Positions 35,130-48,103 are shown, counted from the first letter of the stretch. The stretch: 64,000 nucleotides of DNA from Adiantum capillus-veneris (GCA_014529385.2 CM043971.1:32510709-32574708), one strand, 5' to 3'. Numbers and translations: made by a program. Notes: generated by a model from the letters alone, not told the origin.

Positions 35130-35572
35130 CTAAACATAGATGGCACGTAGCCCTAGGTCTAAACCCCTATCCTTGTCATCATCGAGAAAAACAAAGTCAT
35201 CATCCGTGAGACCATACGTGCCATCGGTGTAATCATGTAACTCTACCTCATCGTTAGAGGCACAAATGTTCACTAAGAACATCACTAGGCGTCTATAGTC
35301 ATCCTGGTCAAGAGAGTAGGCTTGTGCAATGGGAGAGATGCTCTCTTCTAAGCATGGATCTGTCGTGGTCAAGAGATCAACCATTCTAATTCCTCAAAAT
35401 TCCTCTCACATGCTAGCGTATCTACCAAATCCGATTCACAGGCAAGCACCGGGTAGACTATGTGAAACACTTGTGAAAAGTAAAGAGGGTACCTCTCACC
35501 CAAGGTAGGAGTGGATGACTCTAGCATACTAGCCATATCGGTACACACATATAGATGATGGTTAGTGTGCAA
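35130..35572 (-). pseudogene. Unrecognised acidic ORF pair
   Basis: Two minus-strand frames overlap: 35572-35369 (67 aa) and 35384-35130 (84 aa). The second is acidic, with DDDFVFLDDDKDRGLDLG near its end. They may be one frameshifted gene of a retroelement. I do not recognise the family. Confidence 0.3.
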
Positions 35573-36442
35573 TTATTATAAGGGTCATGTCAAAAGGTCG
35601 TTTTCTTGTGCACAATGTGTTTTAATGATTTTTGGTCATGTACTAGAACTTGTAGGTTTCCAGCTTTCTGTTTGGTGGCTCTTGCTCTTTTACTTTTTTG
35701 TTTTTTTGTTTTGTTTTTGTGAGTATAAGGCTTTATATATACATTCCCTAAGATTGGGAGATTGAAACGTCAGGGAGGAAGGTTAAGAGGGCAGCAAGTG
35801 AATGATGAATGTCAGCAAACACTCCCTCCTTCCTTGGGTAGTGTTAAGTCTGGAGCTTGATTTATCCCTTGTAATTTTTTGTATTAAAAACGCACATTTG
35901 TAAGGCTCTCGTTATGAGGAGAAGCCATCGTGCATGAAGAAAAATCACTCGTCGAAAACCAAAATTTTCATGCCTAGCCGTCAGAATATTCCTTTTCGAT
36001 GGAATATTATGGCCGAATGGCAGCCAAAAAGTGGTCCAAAAACGGTTGGCCGGTAGTCAATGGCCAGTAGTCGGAAGTCAATGGCCGGTGGCCGGTGGCC
36101 GAATTCAAAAGCAGACTTGTCTTCTAAAGGACACCCACGCATGGGCGGATTGGAGGGTCCGATTTGGACTTATCTACACACAAGGGCGACTACACATGGC
36201 TACCTCTCATGAGAGAGGGCAACCATTTTGGCGTATAAAAGGAGGCCATTTCTACACACATTTCACTGTGTGAAGTTGATGCAACAAGGTGGATGTGAGG
36301 TGGTGGAAGTGAAGCAAGGCGGAAGCTCCAAAAGGGTATAATCCCTTTGTAACCTACTTCTTGCTTTGAAGTACTATAGCCATTGAGTAGCTGCTTTTCC
36401 GTGGACGTAGCCCACATTGGGTGAACCATGTATATCGAGTTT

Positions 36443-36492
<50 letters not shown>

Positions 36493-36619
36493 CTTTAATC
36501 TCTTGTGTGTAAAAATTATTTCTCTCCACCATTAAGTAATCTACTCAATTATCTACTTAGCTACGTCATATTTCCTAACAGGTAGATCATACCTTTTGGA
36601 ATGATGTTGTCACATCGTC
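35573..36619. other. LTR-like region with simple repeats
   Basis: No gene. Contains a short minisatellite of tggccggt-type units at 36041-36104, a TATA box (TATAAAA, 36234-36240) in gcgtataaaaggaggcc, and a (TC)n array at 36445-36489. The text tataaaggaggcc also occurs at 843-855. The end 'tttcctaaca' near 36580 could be an LTR terminus, but no primer site follows. Confidence 0.45.
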
Positions 36620-38760
36620 ACAGGATTTGACTCGCATGGGTTAGGTGACAGGTAAGAACACAATTTACGTTTTGGCACCCAGATTTGATCATTTCCTTGA
36701 TAGTAGCCTTGGGCTTCCAATAGTCGTTTAGGAATCCAACGCAATGTTTTCTTACATTTCTGGGAGCGAGTGGGGCGTTTCTTAAAGGCTCTTGTTTTTT
36801 AGCATTAGCCATGGTCGCTAAGGAAGCTTTAGGGACCCACTTGTGTTGGAAAAATCCATAACAATGAAGGTATTTCTTATTTTGTGTGCAAAGACCTTTA
36901 TCTTGAGATCTTCTAGCATCCCAATAGGTTTAACAATAGACCCATTGGCCATCTTTACTACTATGGTTGTGGTCTCAAGGTGAGGTATTCCAATAGTTTC
37001 CCATCAATTTTTAGTCACAATGCTAACCCCAGTGCCACCATCAAGGATTCCCTTCACAGTTAATCCCTTGGTAGTGATTGGTATGGTTGCATTGGATTCA
37101 TCGCCCTCAAAGTATTGTCCCAACTTGTTAACGGGTATTTCTACAACAGGGTTCTCATCTAGGTTGGGTTGTAGATCTAAGTGTTCCTCCTCTATTGGAA
37201 TCTCCCTAGCTCCTCCATCTGTGCAAATTGTGGTAGCCTGACTTTCAGTTCTCCATTGAGGAAAGCTCGAAGAGTTAAGAATAGCTCGGGGTCTCCATAT
37301 AGTTTGGACATGATGGTGGTTCTAACTTTTGAAGTCATGAAATCCATCAATTTGGCAATATTTAACGACACCTTTTGGGCTTCAATCCCTTGACGTGGGG
37401 AAGATGGGATCTCCATTTCTTTGATAGGGTTAGGTAGTCCCTCTGTAAACATTCTTTCCAACAAGAAGTAAGTACGCCCACTTTCCCACGACTTTAAGTC
37501 ACTTTCTTCTTGGATGACATTAGGTATGGCTAGGGGTCTATGGACTTTGTGAGGTTGTTGTTGCGTAGGGAACTATGTGTCTGCAATTTGGATCCGCCTA
37601 GGTGTTGGCTCTAGATCCCTTTGGGTATTTTCTACCAAACTCCTTAATTGCTTGACTCGCTTGATCTTCTCTGTAGGGTTTGGGAAAGTTCCTATCTTCT
37701 TCTTGGATCCTGGCCATTGTGGCTCATGACAATCTTCCTTGTTAATTTCTTTCTTAGTGGTCGTTTTGATCTCCATGGTTTGACCTGAATCAGAATCCTC
37801 TTCAGCGTCATTCATATATACGGGGTCGTCACCAGTCCATATGTTGGTCTTTGAACTGGGATTTGACTTCGTTTTTTGCGATCTCTTCCTTCATGTTTTC
37901 TTCTTCTTGTGAGATTGGGCAATGGATGCAGTGTCTCTTTCTTCAAGAATATAAAATTTTTTTTGGAGCATCAATCGTGTGAATACATTTATTTGTACCA
38001 CATGTGTACTTTGTGATGGCTCCTCGGTAACCTCATTCAAGTTTAATGGCGTGATCTTCGACGCATTTAGATTGTTTGGACATTGGGCAATCAAATGATC
38101 TATGCCGCATCGGTTACACATGAGTATCGGCATTGTAGACATGCTCGCTTGATTGGTTTGCATTAGTGTAGCATTCTTTTGTAGCCTAATAGGACACTTG
38201 GCTACACGATGTAGACCTCCACACTCATAGAGGTGGTCTCTTGGTAGTGTAATTTATATTTTGGCCTCTTGCAGCAAGAGCAGCTACTTGATAGACAGGT
38301 TTGACCTGTCCCCAATAGTCCTCCATATAATATTGTAGAATTTCTTCAAGTGCATCAATCCCATAGGCAATATTAGGGTCTATATCTTCCTCATAGCCTT
38401 CCAAACAAGCAATAGATGACTCACAACCCACTTGATTCACAGAGGTGATGCTCGCATGTGGTGGTTGCGGTCCTAGCACTAGAGGTGATAAGGGTGTTGT
38501 TTGAACAACATTTTTGGCCCTAGGGACCATGTCTTGTGACGTTTGTTCAAGAGGTGGGGCTGGCATCACTGCAGGCACTCGAGGTGTGTCCGTCCATGCT
38601 AAGATTGGTCTATTGGCCATTGCGCGCTTAAATATATGCAATCCTTAGCTTGATGGCCATACCTCCCACATGCATTGCAATTCCCATTGAATTTTACTCT
38701 AAAAGGAGGGCATTCACTGGTACTATGCGGACCCTAGCATACTGAGAATACAAGAGGGGA
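36620..38760 (-). pseudogene. Gypsy gag-protease remnant
   Basis: On the minus strand: a zinc knuckle CNACGRYGHQAKDC near 38680, a proline-rich linker (38641-38225), two further degenerate knuckles (near 38215, and CNRCGIDHLIAQC near 38115), a charged segment, then a retropepsin with DGGTG (37042-37031) and a downstream KWVPKASLA. The tail 36650-36850 matches 1423-1620. Frameshifts and a TGA break it. No RT follows below 36620. Three knuckles in one gag is more than usual. Confidence 0.75.
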
Positions 38761-38864
38761 GGACACTGCAAATCTTACCCTGCATGCTAAAGGTCACAAA
38801 AGCTCAAGAAGTTCAAAGAGGGAGGGAAGAGTATCTCTTTTCTCACATATGATGGCACCTTGCT

Positions 38865-39365
38865 ATGAACAAAGTATTGGCCTTCATCCAACAATTAGAT
38901 GCGGCCTTTGGAGATGAGGGCTTCACGAAGTCCTCCAAGCTATGCCATGTAGCTATGCACTTCCGAAAATCGGCTCGTCAATGGTGGGATGGCCTTCGTG
39001 GCAACGACGAAGCCCCAAAGACATGGAAAACTCTACGAGTTTCCATCATGAAGCAATTCCTTGAAAGTGATGCAAAGGACAAAGTGCTTACCGAATGGTG
39101 CAGTTTGAAGCTTCTCTCTCATGAGTCTATCCACAAATATATAGACAAGTTTTGGGATTTACATCTCAAGGCTACTGTCTTCCAAAAGTTAGACATCGTC
39201 GAGCAAAAGCAACAATTCTGTGCGGGATTACCTGAAGAGATGGCGGAGTACGTCAACTCTCAACGGCCTGGTTCTATCATGGAAGTAATCCACCACACCA
39301 TGGTTGCTTTGCACATCAATTTCCAACAAGGGGCTAGACAAAATGTCAAGCCCTTTGTTCTCTAG
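38865..39365 (+). pseudogene. Chromovirus gag capsid
   Basis: A 166-residue open frame with KLCHVAMHFRKSARQWWDGL, then WKTLRVSIMKQFL and LTEWCSLKLLSHESIHKYID. This is the standard chromovirus capsid pattern. It lacks the C-terminal zinc knuckle because a deletion joins it to RT. Confidence 0.85.
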
Positions 39366-39368
39366 TCC

Positions 39369-41963
39369 TTTTAGTGTAAAAAGAAAGATGGTACATACCG
39401 TATGTGTGTGGACTATCGAGCACTAAACCATATCACTATCAAAAATAGATTTTTTGTGCCTCGGGTAGAAGATCTCTTTGATAAGCTACAAGGCTCTACA
39501 TACTTCAGTAGGATTGACCTTAAAAGTGGCTATCATCAAATAAGGATAGTGGATGAATATATCCTAAAGACCGCGTTTCGCGTAACGTTGGTCTTTACGA
39601 ATATCTAGTCATGCCTTTTGGCTTGACTAATGCACTCCACGTTCAATCGTCTAATGGAGAAAAACTTTAGACCCTACCGCAAATTCACTGGAGTGTTCTT
39701 TGATGATATCATCTACTCCAAGTCCTTGGAGGAACACAATTAACATCTCCAAGTGATTTTTCAAGCATTTAGGGAGAACAAGCTTTTTCTCAATCAAAAG
39801 AAACGCCAATTTTTCCTTCAAGAGATTCAATACTTAGGTCATATTATCTCTCAAGATGGTATCCATATGGATCCATCGAAATTGGAGGTAATAAAAGCAT
39901 GGCCTCATCCAAGGAATCTAGATGAGCTAATAAGCTTATTCGTATGTGTGCATACTATAGACGTTTCATAGCAAAATCCTCCAAAATAGCAGGACCATTA
40001 CATGAATTAACAAAGAAGAATGTTAAGTATTTATGGACGGCTAAGGAGAAAAATGCTTTTGACAAGCTCAAGAGAAGCTTACCTCCCAACCAGTCCTCAT
40101 GCTTCCGGATATCTCAAAGCCATTTGAGGTCCAATGTGATGCTTGTGGTGATTGCCTTGGAGCAATCTTGCTTCAAGAAGGGTATGCCATAGCATATGAG
40201 AGCCGAAGGCTCAATACGGATGAACAGGTCTTCGTCATTTATGAGAAAGAGCTTTTAGATGTTCTACATGCCCTAGACACATGGAAGCACTATTTATTGG
40301 GGACTCCATTCATTTTACGAACATACCCCAAAGTCTCAAGTACTTCAGAACACAAACCAAGCTTTCCGACAAACAAATGAGGTGGGAAAATTTTATTTTG
40401 CAATTTAATTTTCATATTGCTCACATTGCTGGTAAGCACAATCAAGTGGCCAATGCACTCTCACAATGACCAAAAGTTAATGTGGTGTTTATAGCAACTC
40501 ACAATGATCTATCTTCCATGATAGATGAGTATGCTACTAACCCTGCCTTTAGAGACATAATGTCAGCCCTTTCTTTGGGGAAGAAAGAGGAACCATTCAC
40601 CTTGCATGATGGTTATCTTCTCCACGACAATAGGGTATGTGTTACCCACTCCCTTCGTGAGAAAGTCATGTATGAATCCCATGCTCCTCCCTATGCGGGG
40701 CATACATGCATTCAACCTACTCTCTGAGGAGTAGAAACGTACTTCTATTGGCCTACCATGAAAGTGGACATAAAAGAGTATGTTTCAAAATGTGTAGTAT
40801 GCCAAAAGACCAAATATGATAGATGGAAGCAACCTGGATTACTCCAGCCATTGCCTATCCCAAATTCACCATGGGAGAGTATATCCATGGATTTTCATCT
40901 TTGGATTACCGAAGTCTATCCATGGGAATACGTGAATATGGACAATAGTCGACAGGTTTAACAAGCAAGCACACTTTCAAAAAGACTATTAAGGTACACC
41001 AAATGGCAACTCTCTTCATATCACAGATTTTCAAACACCATGGATTTCCAACATCCATCGTGGCAGATAGAGATCCTAGAATGACCAGTAATTTTTGGAA
41101 AGGTCTCTTTGAAAATTTAGGAACAAGATTGAATTTCTCTTTGGCATATTACCCACAAATGGATGGCCAAAGTGAGATAGTCAATCTTACAATACTCAAT
41201 CTACTAAAGACTTATGCTACCCAAGTAGATAAACGCTCACAATGGGAAAAGTATTTACCTCTTGTAGTGTATGCGTGCAATATTACTGTACATACTTCTA
41301 TGGGAAAAGCACCTTTTGAAATCATTGAGGGAAGACCTAAAAGTCCCTTGCTACTTAAAGTACATGGGAAGATCTTCGTTGCCGATGAGTATAGCCGTGA
41401 CCTACAAGAATCTTTTCAAAAGATTAAGGAGGCTATATCCATCTCTCAACAAAGGCAAAAAGCTACTGCTGACAAGCACAAAAGGGCCTTAACATTCAAA
41501 AAAAATGATTGGGTCTTACTTAAGTTTCCCAAGGCTCGCTTGAGGCAAACGACGGGCAAAAATCCTACGGGCCATCAAAAGTATTATGCTAAACTAGCAA
41601 AAAAATAATGTGGTCCTTTTCAAATCTTGAAGCCCATCAATGAGATGGCTTATCACTCAAGTTGCCTAGCCATTGGATCTCATACACAATGCTTTTCACG
41701 TGAGCCTACTTAAGCCCTACAAAGGAGAGCCATCAAGTGAACCAATTATTGAAGACCCTCCCAAAATCGAAGACCAAGAAGAGGTGCTACAACCCAAAGC
41801 TATCCTTCGGCATGAAGACAAGGTAGTACGACATGGTAAGATTATCCGACGGTATCTTATTAAGTTCAAAAATCATCCTTTTGAAGATGCTAGATGGATG
41901 CAAAGAATACAGCTTAAGGATATTATGAACCTTGTCAATGCTTACAGTGCTACAATAGAGTAA
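39369..41963 (+). pseudogene. Chromovirus RT, RNase H, integrase and chromodomain
   Basis: RT begins [17 protein letters not shown], with [18 protein letters not shown] and the catalytic FDD at 39699-39707. RNase H spans about 39950-40470, ending ANALSQ then TGA. Integrase has the zinc region near 40640-40810, the core around 41003-41400 (ADRDPRMTSNFW, YYPQMDG) and a GPF motif near 41610. The chromodomain lies at about 41790-41945 (AILRHEDKVVRHGK, RRYLIKFKNHPFEDARW). Stops include TAA 39741 and TGA near 40470 and 40725, with several frameshifts. Confidence 0.9.
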
Positions 41964-42380
41964 GCAAATGTACAAATTTCTTTTAAATGACCAATGTTTT
42001 TGTCTATAAGACTAGTTCTCTTTTTATTTTGCACAACTTTAAATAGTATGCATGCTTAGAATCATGTTTGTGATGACGACGTCTCTCAAACACCAAGTAG
42101 AATTTGTCACTCTACTTTTGGAGAATGAAATGGACTAAAAAGCAGACATGCTTGCGGCAGCTATGTCTCCCAAGCACCAAATGGATTAGTCACCCGTCTT
42201 GGAATGATGTTGTAGGGTAAAAAGGGATCCTCTACCCGCTAAGAAAGATTAACTAATGACTAAGGCTTTATCTCGCCTACCTCATAGTCAAGGACAACTA
42301 TGATTTCAAGAGAGAGGTAATGTCAAAAAAGTCTAATATCTAACCTAATGATTTTCTCATATCAAATTGATCATTTAATG

Positions 42381-42865
42381 TGGGAGAATAAAAGGGAACA
42401 AGGGTTAGAATATAGTCATGTGCTTACAGATCTTACAGGTCCAAATGAGAGATGGTGTATCAAAGAGCAAGGCTAACCAATGGAGCTTAAAGACTTTAGG
42501 GTTAGCTTCATTGAAGACCTCCAAAGGTTAATGTTAAAAGACTTTGACCTAGATAAGCTAGGGTTGTGCTTGAGGTGGGAACCCGGCCCAAGCTTGAGGT
42601 GCTTGTCGTGCTTGATGACTAAGGCTCTTGAGGTGCTTGTCGTGCTTGCCAACTAAGATGCTTAAGGTGCTTGTCGTGCTTGCCGACTAGGGAGCTTGAG
42701 GTGCTTGTGGGAACACTATCCAAGCTTGAGGCAGTTTGTCGTGCTTGCTGACTAAGGTGCTTGTGTTCCACAAAAGTAAAGCATCCGTAGAAGAGAGGGG
42801 ATGAGCCCTAAAGCTAGGGGGATGAGAGAGAACACACATACACACACACACACACTGTAGTACTT
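42381..42865 (+). repeat. Direct repeat copy 1 with minisatellite
   Basis: Begins TGGGAGAATAAAAGGGAAC and matches 43971 onward, offset 1590 bp. It contains about three full ~32-bp units of the type cttgaggtgcttgtcgtgct (42594-42770) and ends in a short CA repeat. Probably the start of the chromovirus 3' LTR. Confidence 0.8.
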
Positions 42866-43970
42866 AGCTATAGTTTCTGGTTTTTTTTAATAAACAAACC
42901 CACACCATGGGACTAGGCCCGTATATATTACCTACAAGTAGTTTTTGCTTTATGGTTTACTATCCTACTACCATTATTTGCCGTGAAGGCACAGGGGCTC
43001 TCTCTGTAACTAGAGGTAGCCTCACTGTCGTGTAACACAGTCGGTATATTCATGGCGATTCTACTCATGGCTTTGATCTAAGCGAACCGCCTCTCTCCCT
43101 CCTTCCTCTATATAATGAGGTGAGTCACCTCTTTGGCCCTCACTTAGCTTTGTTTTGTTGTTGCCTTGCCCTGAAATTTTTGCGTGGTACTGAAGCATGG
43201 AGCTCACTTCGTCTAACACATATGTCTGCTTCCTCGGCCATATGTGACTGCTAGCTGACTGGCTGGCTAATAGGTGCCTTGATTACCTGGGTTGTTGCCT
43301 TTTAACTGGGCTTGGATGGTGAACTAGAAAATGAAGGGGGTATGGTATCCCACCCTTTGCACACCGATTGTGTGTTTTGAGTTGTGCCAGGCTGTACGTT
43401 ACGGTAGTTTTTAAACGAACCTTCATTTTGGAAAAATGTTGTTCTCTACGTTTTAATCTGCCCACTGATAATTGATATTCCCTTTAAAGGGCTTGATGCT
43501 ATGGGCTACTGCTGGCTACATTTTTTTTACTGATTTTTTAGGGGCTTATTGAGCATCAAATAACCTTGTGGCTTACTTGATACTGTCGCTTTTTGCATAT
43601 GTGTTTTTAGCACTATCATAGGAAGCCGTTTACTGGCCCTGTATATTGGTTGGCTGGTCGTGGTGTTTTCTGTCCGATTGCGCAATGACATAGAGGGGTT
43701 TTTTAGGGGTGTTGGGTCCTATTGCGCATCGTTGCAGTACTTGGTATTTACTTTATTCGGTTAGGATGTAAATTACATTCACTTGGGTGGATGTTGATTC
43801 TTTTTTAAGCCTTGAGTGTTGAGGTGGAACTAGCACTTTAAAGCATGATTTTTTTTAAAAAAAATGGTTCGGCTCATGGCTTGGCTTTTATCAGGGCTCC
43901 TTGTTACTTTCGTTTGCTAAAGAGAGGTATATGGTTAGTGATAGTGGGATGATTCAGAATCCATTTTAAG
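42866..43970. other. Non-coding, LTR-like DNA
   Basis: No gene. A TATA-like ctctatataatgag lies near 43110-43123, compatible with an LTR promoter. Together with 42381-42865 it makes a 1.59-kb unit bounded by the start of the second repeat copy. Confidence 0.4.
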
Positions 43971-44446
43971 TGGGAGAATAAAAGGGAACAAGGGTTAGAA
44001 TATAGTCATGTGCTTACAAATCTTACATGCCCAAATGAGAGATGGTCTATAAAAGAGCAAGGCTAAAGACCTTAGGGTTAGCTTCATTGAAGACCTCCAA
44101 AGGTTAGTGTTAAAAGTCCTTTGACCTAGGTAAGCTAGGGTTGTGCTTGAGGTGGGAACCCGGCCCAAGCTTGAGGTGCTTGTCATGCTTGATGACTAAG
44201 GCTCTTGAGGTGCTTGTTGTGCTTGCTGACTAAGATACTTGAGGTGCTTGTTGTGCTTGCTAACTAAGATGCTTAAGGTGCTTGTCGTGCTTGCCGACTA
44301 GGGAGCTTGAGGTGCTTGTGGGAACACTATCCAAGCTTGAGGTGCTTTGTCGTGCTTGCTGACTAAGGTGCTTGTGTTCCACAAAGTCAAAAGCATCCCT
44401 ACAAGAGAGGGGACAAGCCCTAAAGCTAGGGGGATGAGACAGACTG

Positions 44447-44514
<68 letters not shown>
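43971..44514 (+). repeat. Direct repeat copy 2 with minisatellite and (CA)n
   Basis: Same start as copy 1. It has one more ~32-bp minisatellite unit (44164-44375) and a much longer CA array (44449-44514, about 33 repeats). Copy-number change between the two copies shows the array is unstable. Confidence 0.85.
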
Positions 44515-44515
<1 letters not shown>

Positions 44516-45007
44516 GATAAGCCAAGCCTCAAGAGGCAGCAAGGACACATGTCAAGCCCCTACCCATGTTGCCCTCATGGTGTTCCTAAAGTCTATTGGT
44601 TGACCTCTCAAGGGGTCTAATGACAAATTAGTTATTTTAATTAATTGTTTTTGCAATTATCAAGTCCTCTCTCTCAAAGGGGAAAGGGGGACACTTGTCC
44701 CCAAGACTACCCTTGTTGCTTGTTATGCATCTTGCATGTGATTGGCCAGTCTTGCAAGGGTCAGATGAGCTTTAAGCTTGAGCTACAAGGGGGGGTCGAC
44801 CAAAGCAAGAAGGGGGGCTGCTTGGGGGGTATACTCTCCGACACACACTCACTCACACTCTCATTGTGTGAAGTGCAAAGTGCAAAGTCTCCTTCTCCAA
44901 GCTAGTAGAGAAGTTGAGAGCCTACACCAACACTCTTGGCTATGGAATGCAAATCCAACCAAGAGCCATGCTTCAATGCTTAAGCTTGCCATCTTTTCCA
45001 TCTTCAT
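44515..45007 (-). other. Sequence adjoining repeat copy B
   Basis: On the minus strand it continues the frame of the repeat at 45008-45526 for some distance (44861-45337 is open), then becomes C/T-rich with no domain. A poly-pyrimidine patch occurs near 44668-44702. No gene is supported. Confidence 0.4.
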
Positions 45008-45526
45008 TACTATGCTATTATGTATGCTAGCAAGAAGAGTGATGATAAGTGAGGAACTATTTCTTTCTCCTATGGAATGTTTCTTCTTCCTCTTCCCTAC
45101 CCTCATTCCCCGATAGCTCTCTCCACCTTCGAAGGTGTTTGAGGCCTTGGGATAGTTAATGCTTTTGATAAAGTTTACGTTATGCTCGTGATGCATGAAG
45201 CTTTCCATCTTCATTGCATCACCTAGGTCACAAGGAACACAAAGATTGTATTGTACCAAGTCTCTCTTAATGGGAGAATCTATAATACAAATGCCTATTG
45301 GAGGGGGGGATCGGCTCCACATAAATTCGGTCCTCAAGTGTTGTCATGTTTTCTAAACTCTCTCTCTTGCAAAGTATTGTTCATGCCATGTTAATTAATT
45401 ACTATGTTTATGTTGCTACCATCAATTAAGTGCACCCTCTATGCTCACAAAGTAATCTCACAAAAATGCCTTCTCTAATTTTCCTAATTCCGCTACTCTC
45501 AAAGTCATAGGCCATTTTCATTACAT
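45008..45526 (-). repeat. Unnamed dispersed repeat, copy B
   Basis: Reverse-complement match to 902-1414. The minus frame 45337-44861 encodes IIDSPIKRDLVQYNLC and DLGDAMKMESFMHHEHN, both kept in copy A. Small indels separate the copies. Confidence 0.75.
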
Positions 45527-46791
45527 GCAAGCCATGCACAAGCAACTTTTTGAATTCTCTCCTTGGTTTGTATTGTTAAAAAAAAGATAATCTCTCTATT
45601 GCGATATTGACAAAAAATCAGGGAGTTTCCAAAAGTCCTCCGTGAATGTGTTGGGATGCTTCCAAATAACTACAACTATTTAGTGGTGATTGTGTCTTCC
45701 TCAAAAGGTGAAGTTATCTATCATGTATGAAGCAAGAGTTCCTTGTTATGAGGTGGCCACAACCATGATGTGCACACATGGCATATGACTCTTCTCTTTC
45801 CATAGGAGAATTATGATTTTGATGGTATTGAGCTAGATTTGTAAGATTTTTACCAACAATTATTGTGGCTGAGTTTTCCTTCATTATCATTGTGGATTTC
45901 CTGTTTGTCTCTTCTTGAGACACATCACACTTTGACAGTCAAATGGAATAAATGAATCCTTGTTTTACAATAGTCATCCTCCATTTTTTCTCAACTAACA
46001 TCTCTTCCTAGCTGTGTTGATGCAAGTCAGGATCGTCATTTCTTATAGTTCTCTACGCGGCTAGAGCTGGAGTGCTAGTGCTTGAACTTTGCAACAACTG
46101 ATTTGAATGGGTGTAGCATAATGGGATTGTTCCAAATGCCATTTAGGATGAGCTTCAAAGAGCACCAAGGTCTAGCTACCAAGGAATTGCACAATTCATT
46201 CTCTATTGAAAGCACTAAAATGACAATTGAATTATGATTGGGTGAAAATTCACTTGTTTTAGATGCAGTTGCCATCTTGCTCCCAGATTGAAGCAAGGTG
46301 TTGCTAGCTCGCATGAACAAAAAAAGTGTTTGGATAAATTGTAAACTCAAGGCTCGCGTGAACAAACCCTCAATCCTGGTCTTATTCGCCCCCAAAAATC
46401 TCATACAATATACAATACAAGGTAGCAAAAGCTACAAGGTTTGAACAAATTTAGTGTAACAACCAGCAAACCTCTAAAATTATTTATATATAACTTTTAC
46501 AAGTCCTTATATATTTTTTCTTTTAATTGAGTAGTGCCCGAAATGTCATCTCTTAGAATAAATATGCTAGTTAGGGGCAAGGCCTATATTCAGCAAGTGC
46601 CGAGTGAAGGCTTCTATGCTTGAAAGGGGTAGACCCAAGGAGCTCTCTGTCGTTTTTCTTGGATGCAAAGCGAGGTTTTTCTATCATATATACACAAGAC
46701 GTGACATGGGTGAACAAATTCATGGTGAGATTGACCCATGCATTTGCTATCTGGCAAAGCTTTGTTTGACCCTATGTGATGTGTGTGTTTG

Positions 46792-46796
<5 letters not shown>
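45527..46796. other. No recognisable gene
   Basis: A/T-rich sequence with short frames on both strands (for example 46428-46075 minus, 117 aa) and no recognised domain. Confidence 0.5.
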
Positions 46797-47215
<419 letters not shown>

Positions 47216-47382
47216 AACTCAAACAAAATATTTTCAAACATCCACAATCTACAACTCTCACCTTTTACTTTCCTTTTAATTTAGACCACATTGTGTAGCA
47301 AACAATTTACACACAGTCTGACCATCTGACCATGGCATCATTAATTTAATGCTCCCATTATGGTAAAATATGATTCCAACAA

Positions 47383-47760
47383 TTCAAACTCCACTTTATG
47401 CTCCACCAATGTTCATTTGGGGACTCCCACATGCTTTTGGGGGGGGGAGGGGGGGGGGGTGTTATGTGTCTATTCAAAAGGGAAAATAACGATTACCCGA
47501 AAGTACCTTTAGGCCAAGTTTATAGCTTGAGCAGGCTATCACATCATTAGTTTCTTGGGCCCATCATGGTAAATCTGTCTCCAACTCCTCAAACTCCTCT
47601 TTATGCTTCACCAATGTTCATTGAACCCAAGTTCAAACCCCCCGTGAAAGTTGTGGCATCCACTGTGTAAGCTAAACTCCTCTTAATGCTTCACCAATGT
47701 TCATTGAACCCAAGTTCAAACCCCCCAACGCGATAGTTGTGGCATCCAGTGTGTAAGCTA
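47383..47760 (+). repeat. Short tandem duplication
   Basis: 47591-47673 is repeated at 47674-47760 (aaactcctctt...gtgtaagcta), and a partial third copy lies near 47385-47419. The interval also contains the G-tract at 47439-47459. No coding role. Confidence 0.85.
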
Positions 47761-47871
47761 CAGCTGCCTTACGAGTGTGGTGTAACGACCTTTTTTTTTT
47801 CCCCTAAATTTGTCTGTACACCTGCAATATAGGAAAGTACTATGATCGACTCTGGACATAGAGGGAGAAAG

Positions 47872-48103
47872 ATGGGCGAAGGGAGGGTGTGCGTGGTGAC
47901 GGGAGGTCGAGGCTTTGCTGCCCGGCATTTGGTTTTGCAGTTACTGAGGAGCGAGCAATGGCTGGTCGTGCGGATCTTGGATCTCGCTCCCCACGTCTCC
48001 CTGGATTCTCATGAACAATCGGGCCTTCTTGCAGAGAGTTTCTCGTCTGGAAAAGCGCTTTATGTTTCTGTGGACCTTCGTGATGGCTCACAGGTTCTTC
48101 AAG
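47872..48103 (+). CDS. 3-beta-HSD/C4-decarboxylase-like gene, first exon
   Basis: Exon of 232 bp starting MGEGRVCVVTGGRGFAARHL, the N-terminal NAD(P)-binding Rossmann motif (TGGRGFAARHL) of plant sterol 3-beta-hydroxysteroid dehydrogenase/C4-decarboxylase. It continues through VVRILDLAPHVSLD and ALYVSVDLRDGSQVLQ, in the order expected for the first beta-alpha-beta units. These enzymes oxidise and decarboxylate C4-carboxysterols at the ER. The exon ends CAAG followed by GT (48104), giving a phase-1 donor. An in-frame ATG at 47842 could add ten residues, but family similarity begins after 47872. No second exon was found in the remaining 16 kb, so this is either exon 1 before a very long intron or an orphaned fragment. 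It has no internal stop and its base composition is unlike the surrounding repeats. Confidence 0.8.

Larger units (their letters stand above)
38865..42397 (+). mobile_element. Ty3/gypsy chromovirus, internally deleted
   Basis: Gag capsid (38865-39365) runs straight into RT (from about 39375), then RNase H, integrase and a chromodomain (ending 41963). Protease and gag zinc knuckle are missing. A purine tract GTGGGAGAATAAAAGGG (42380-42396) follows, likely priming a 3' LTR. The chromodomain identifies the chromovirus branch of gypsy elements. No 5' LTR was found. Confidence 0.85.

Noticed and set aside
42594-42770. CRISPR-like array
   Set aside because: The ~32-bp units are head-to-tail with no unique spacers, in a plant LTR. 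It is a minisatellite.
44298-44550. Cysteine/valine-run ORFs on the minus strand
   Set aside because: Translation of a (CA)n microsatellite, not protein-coding sequence.
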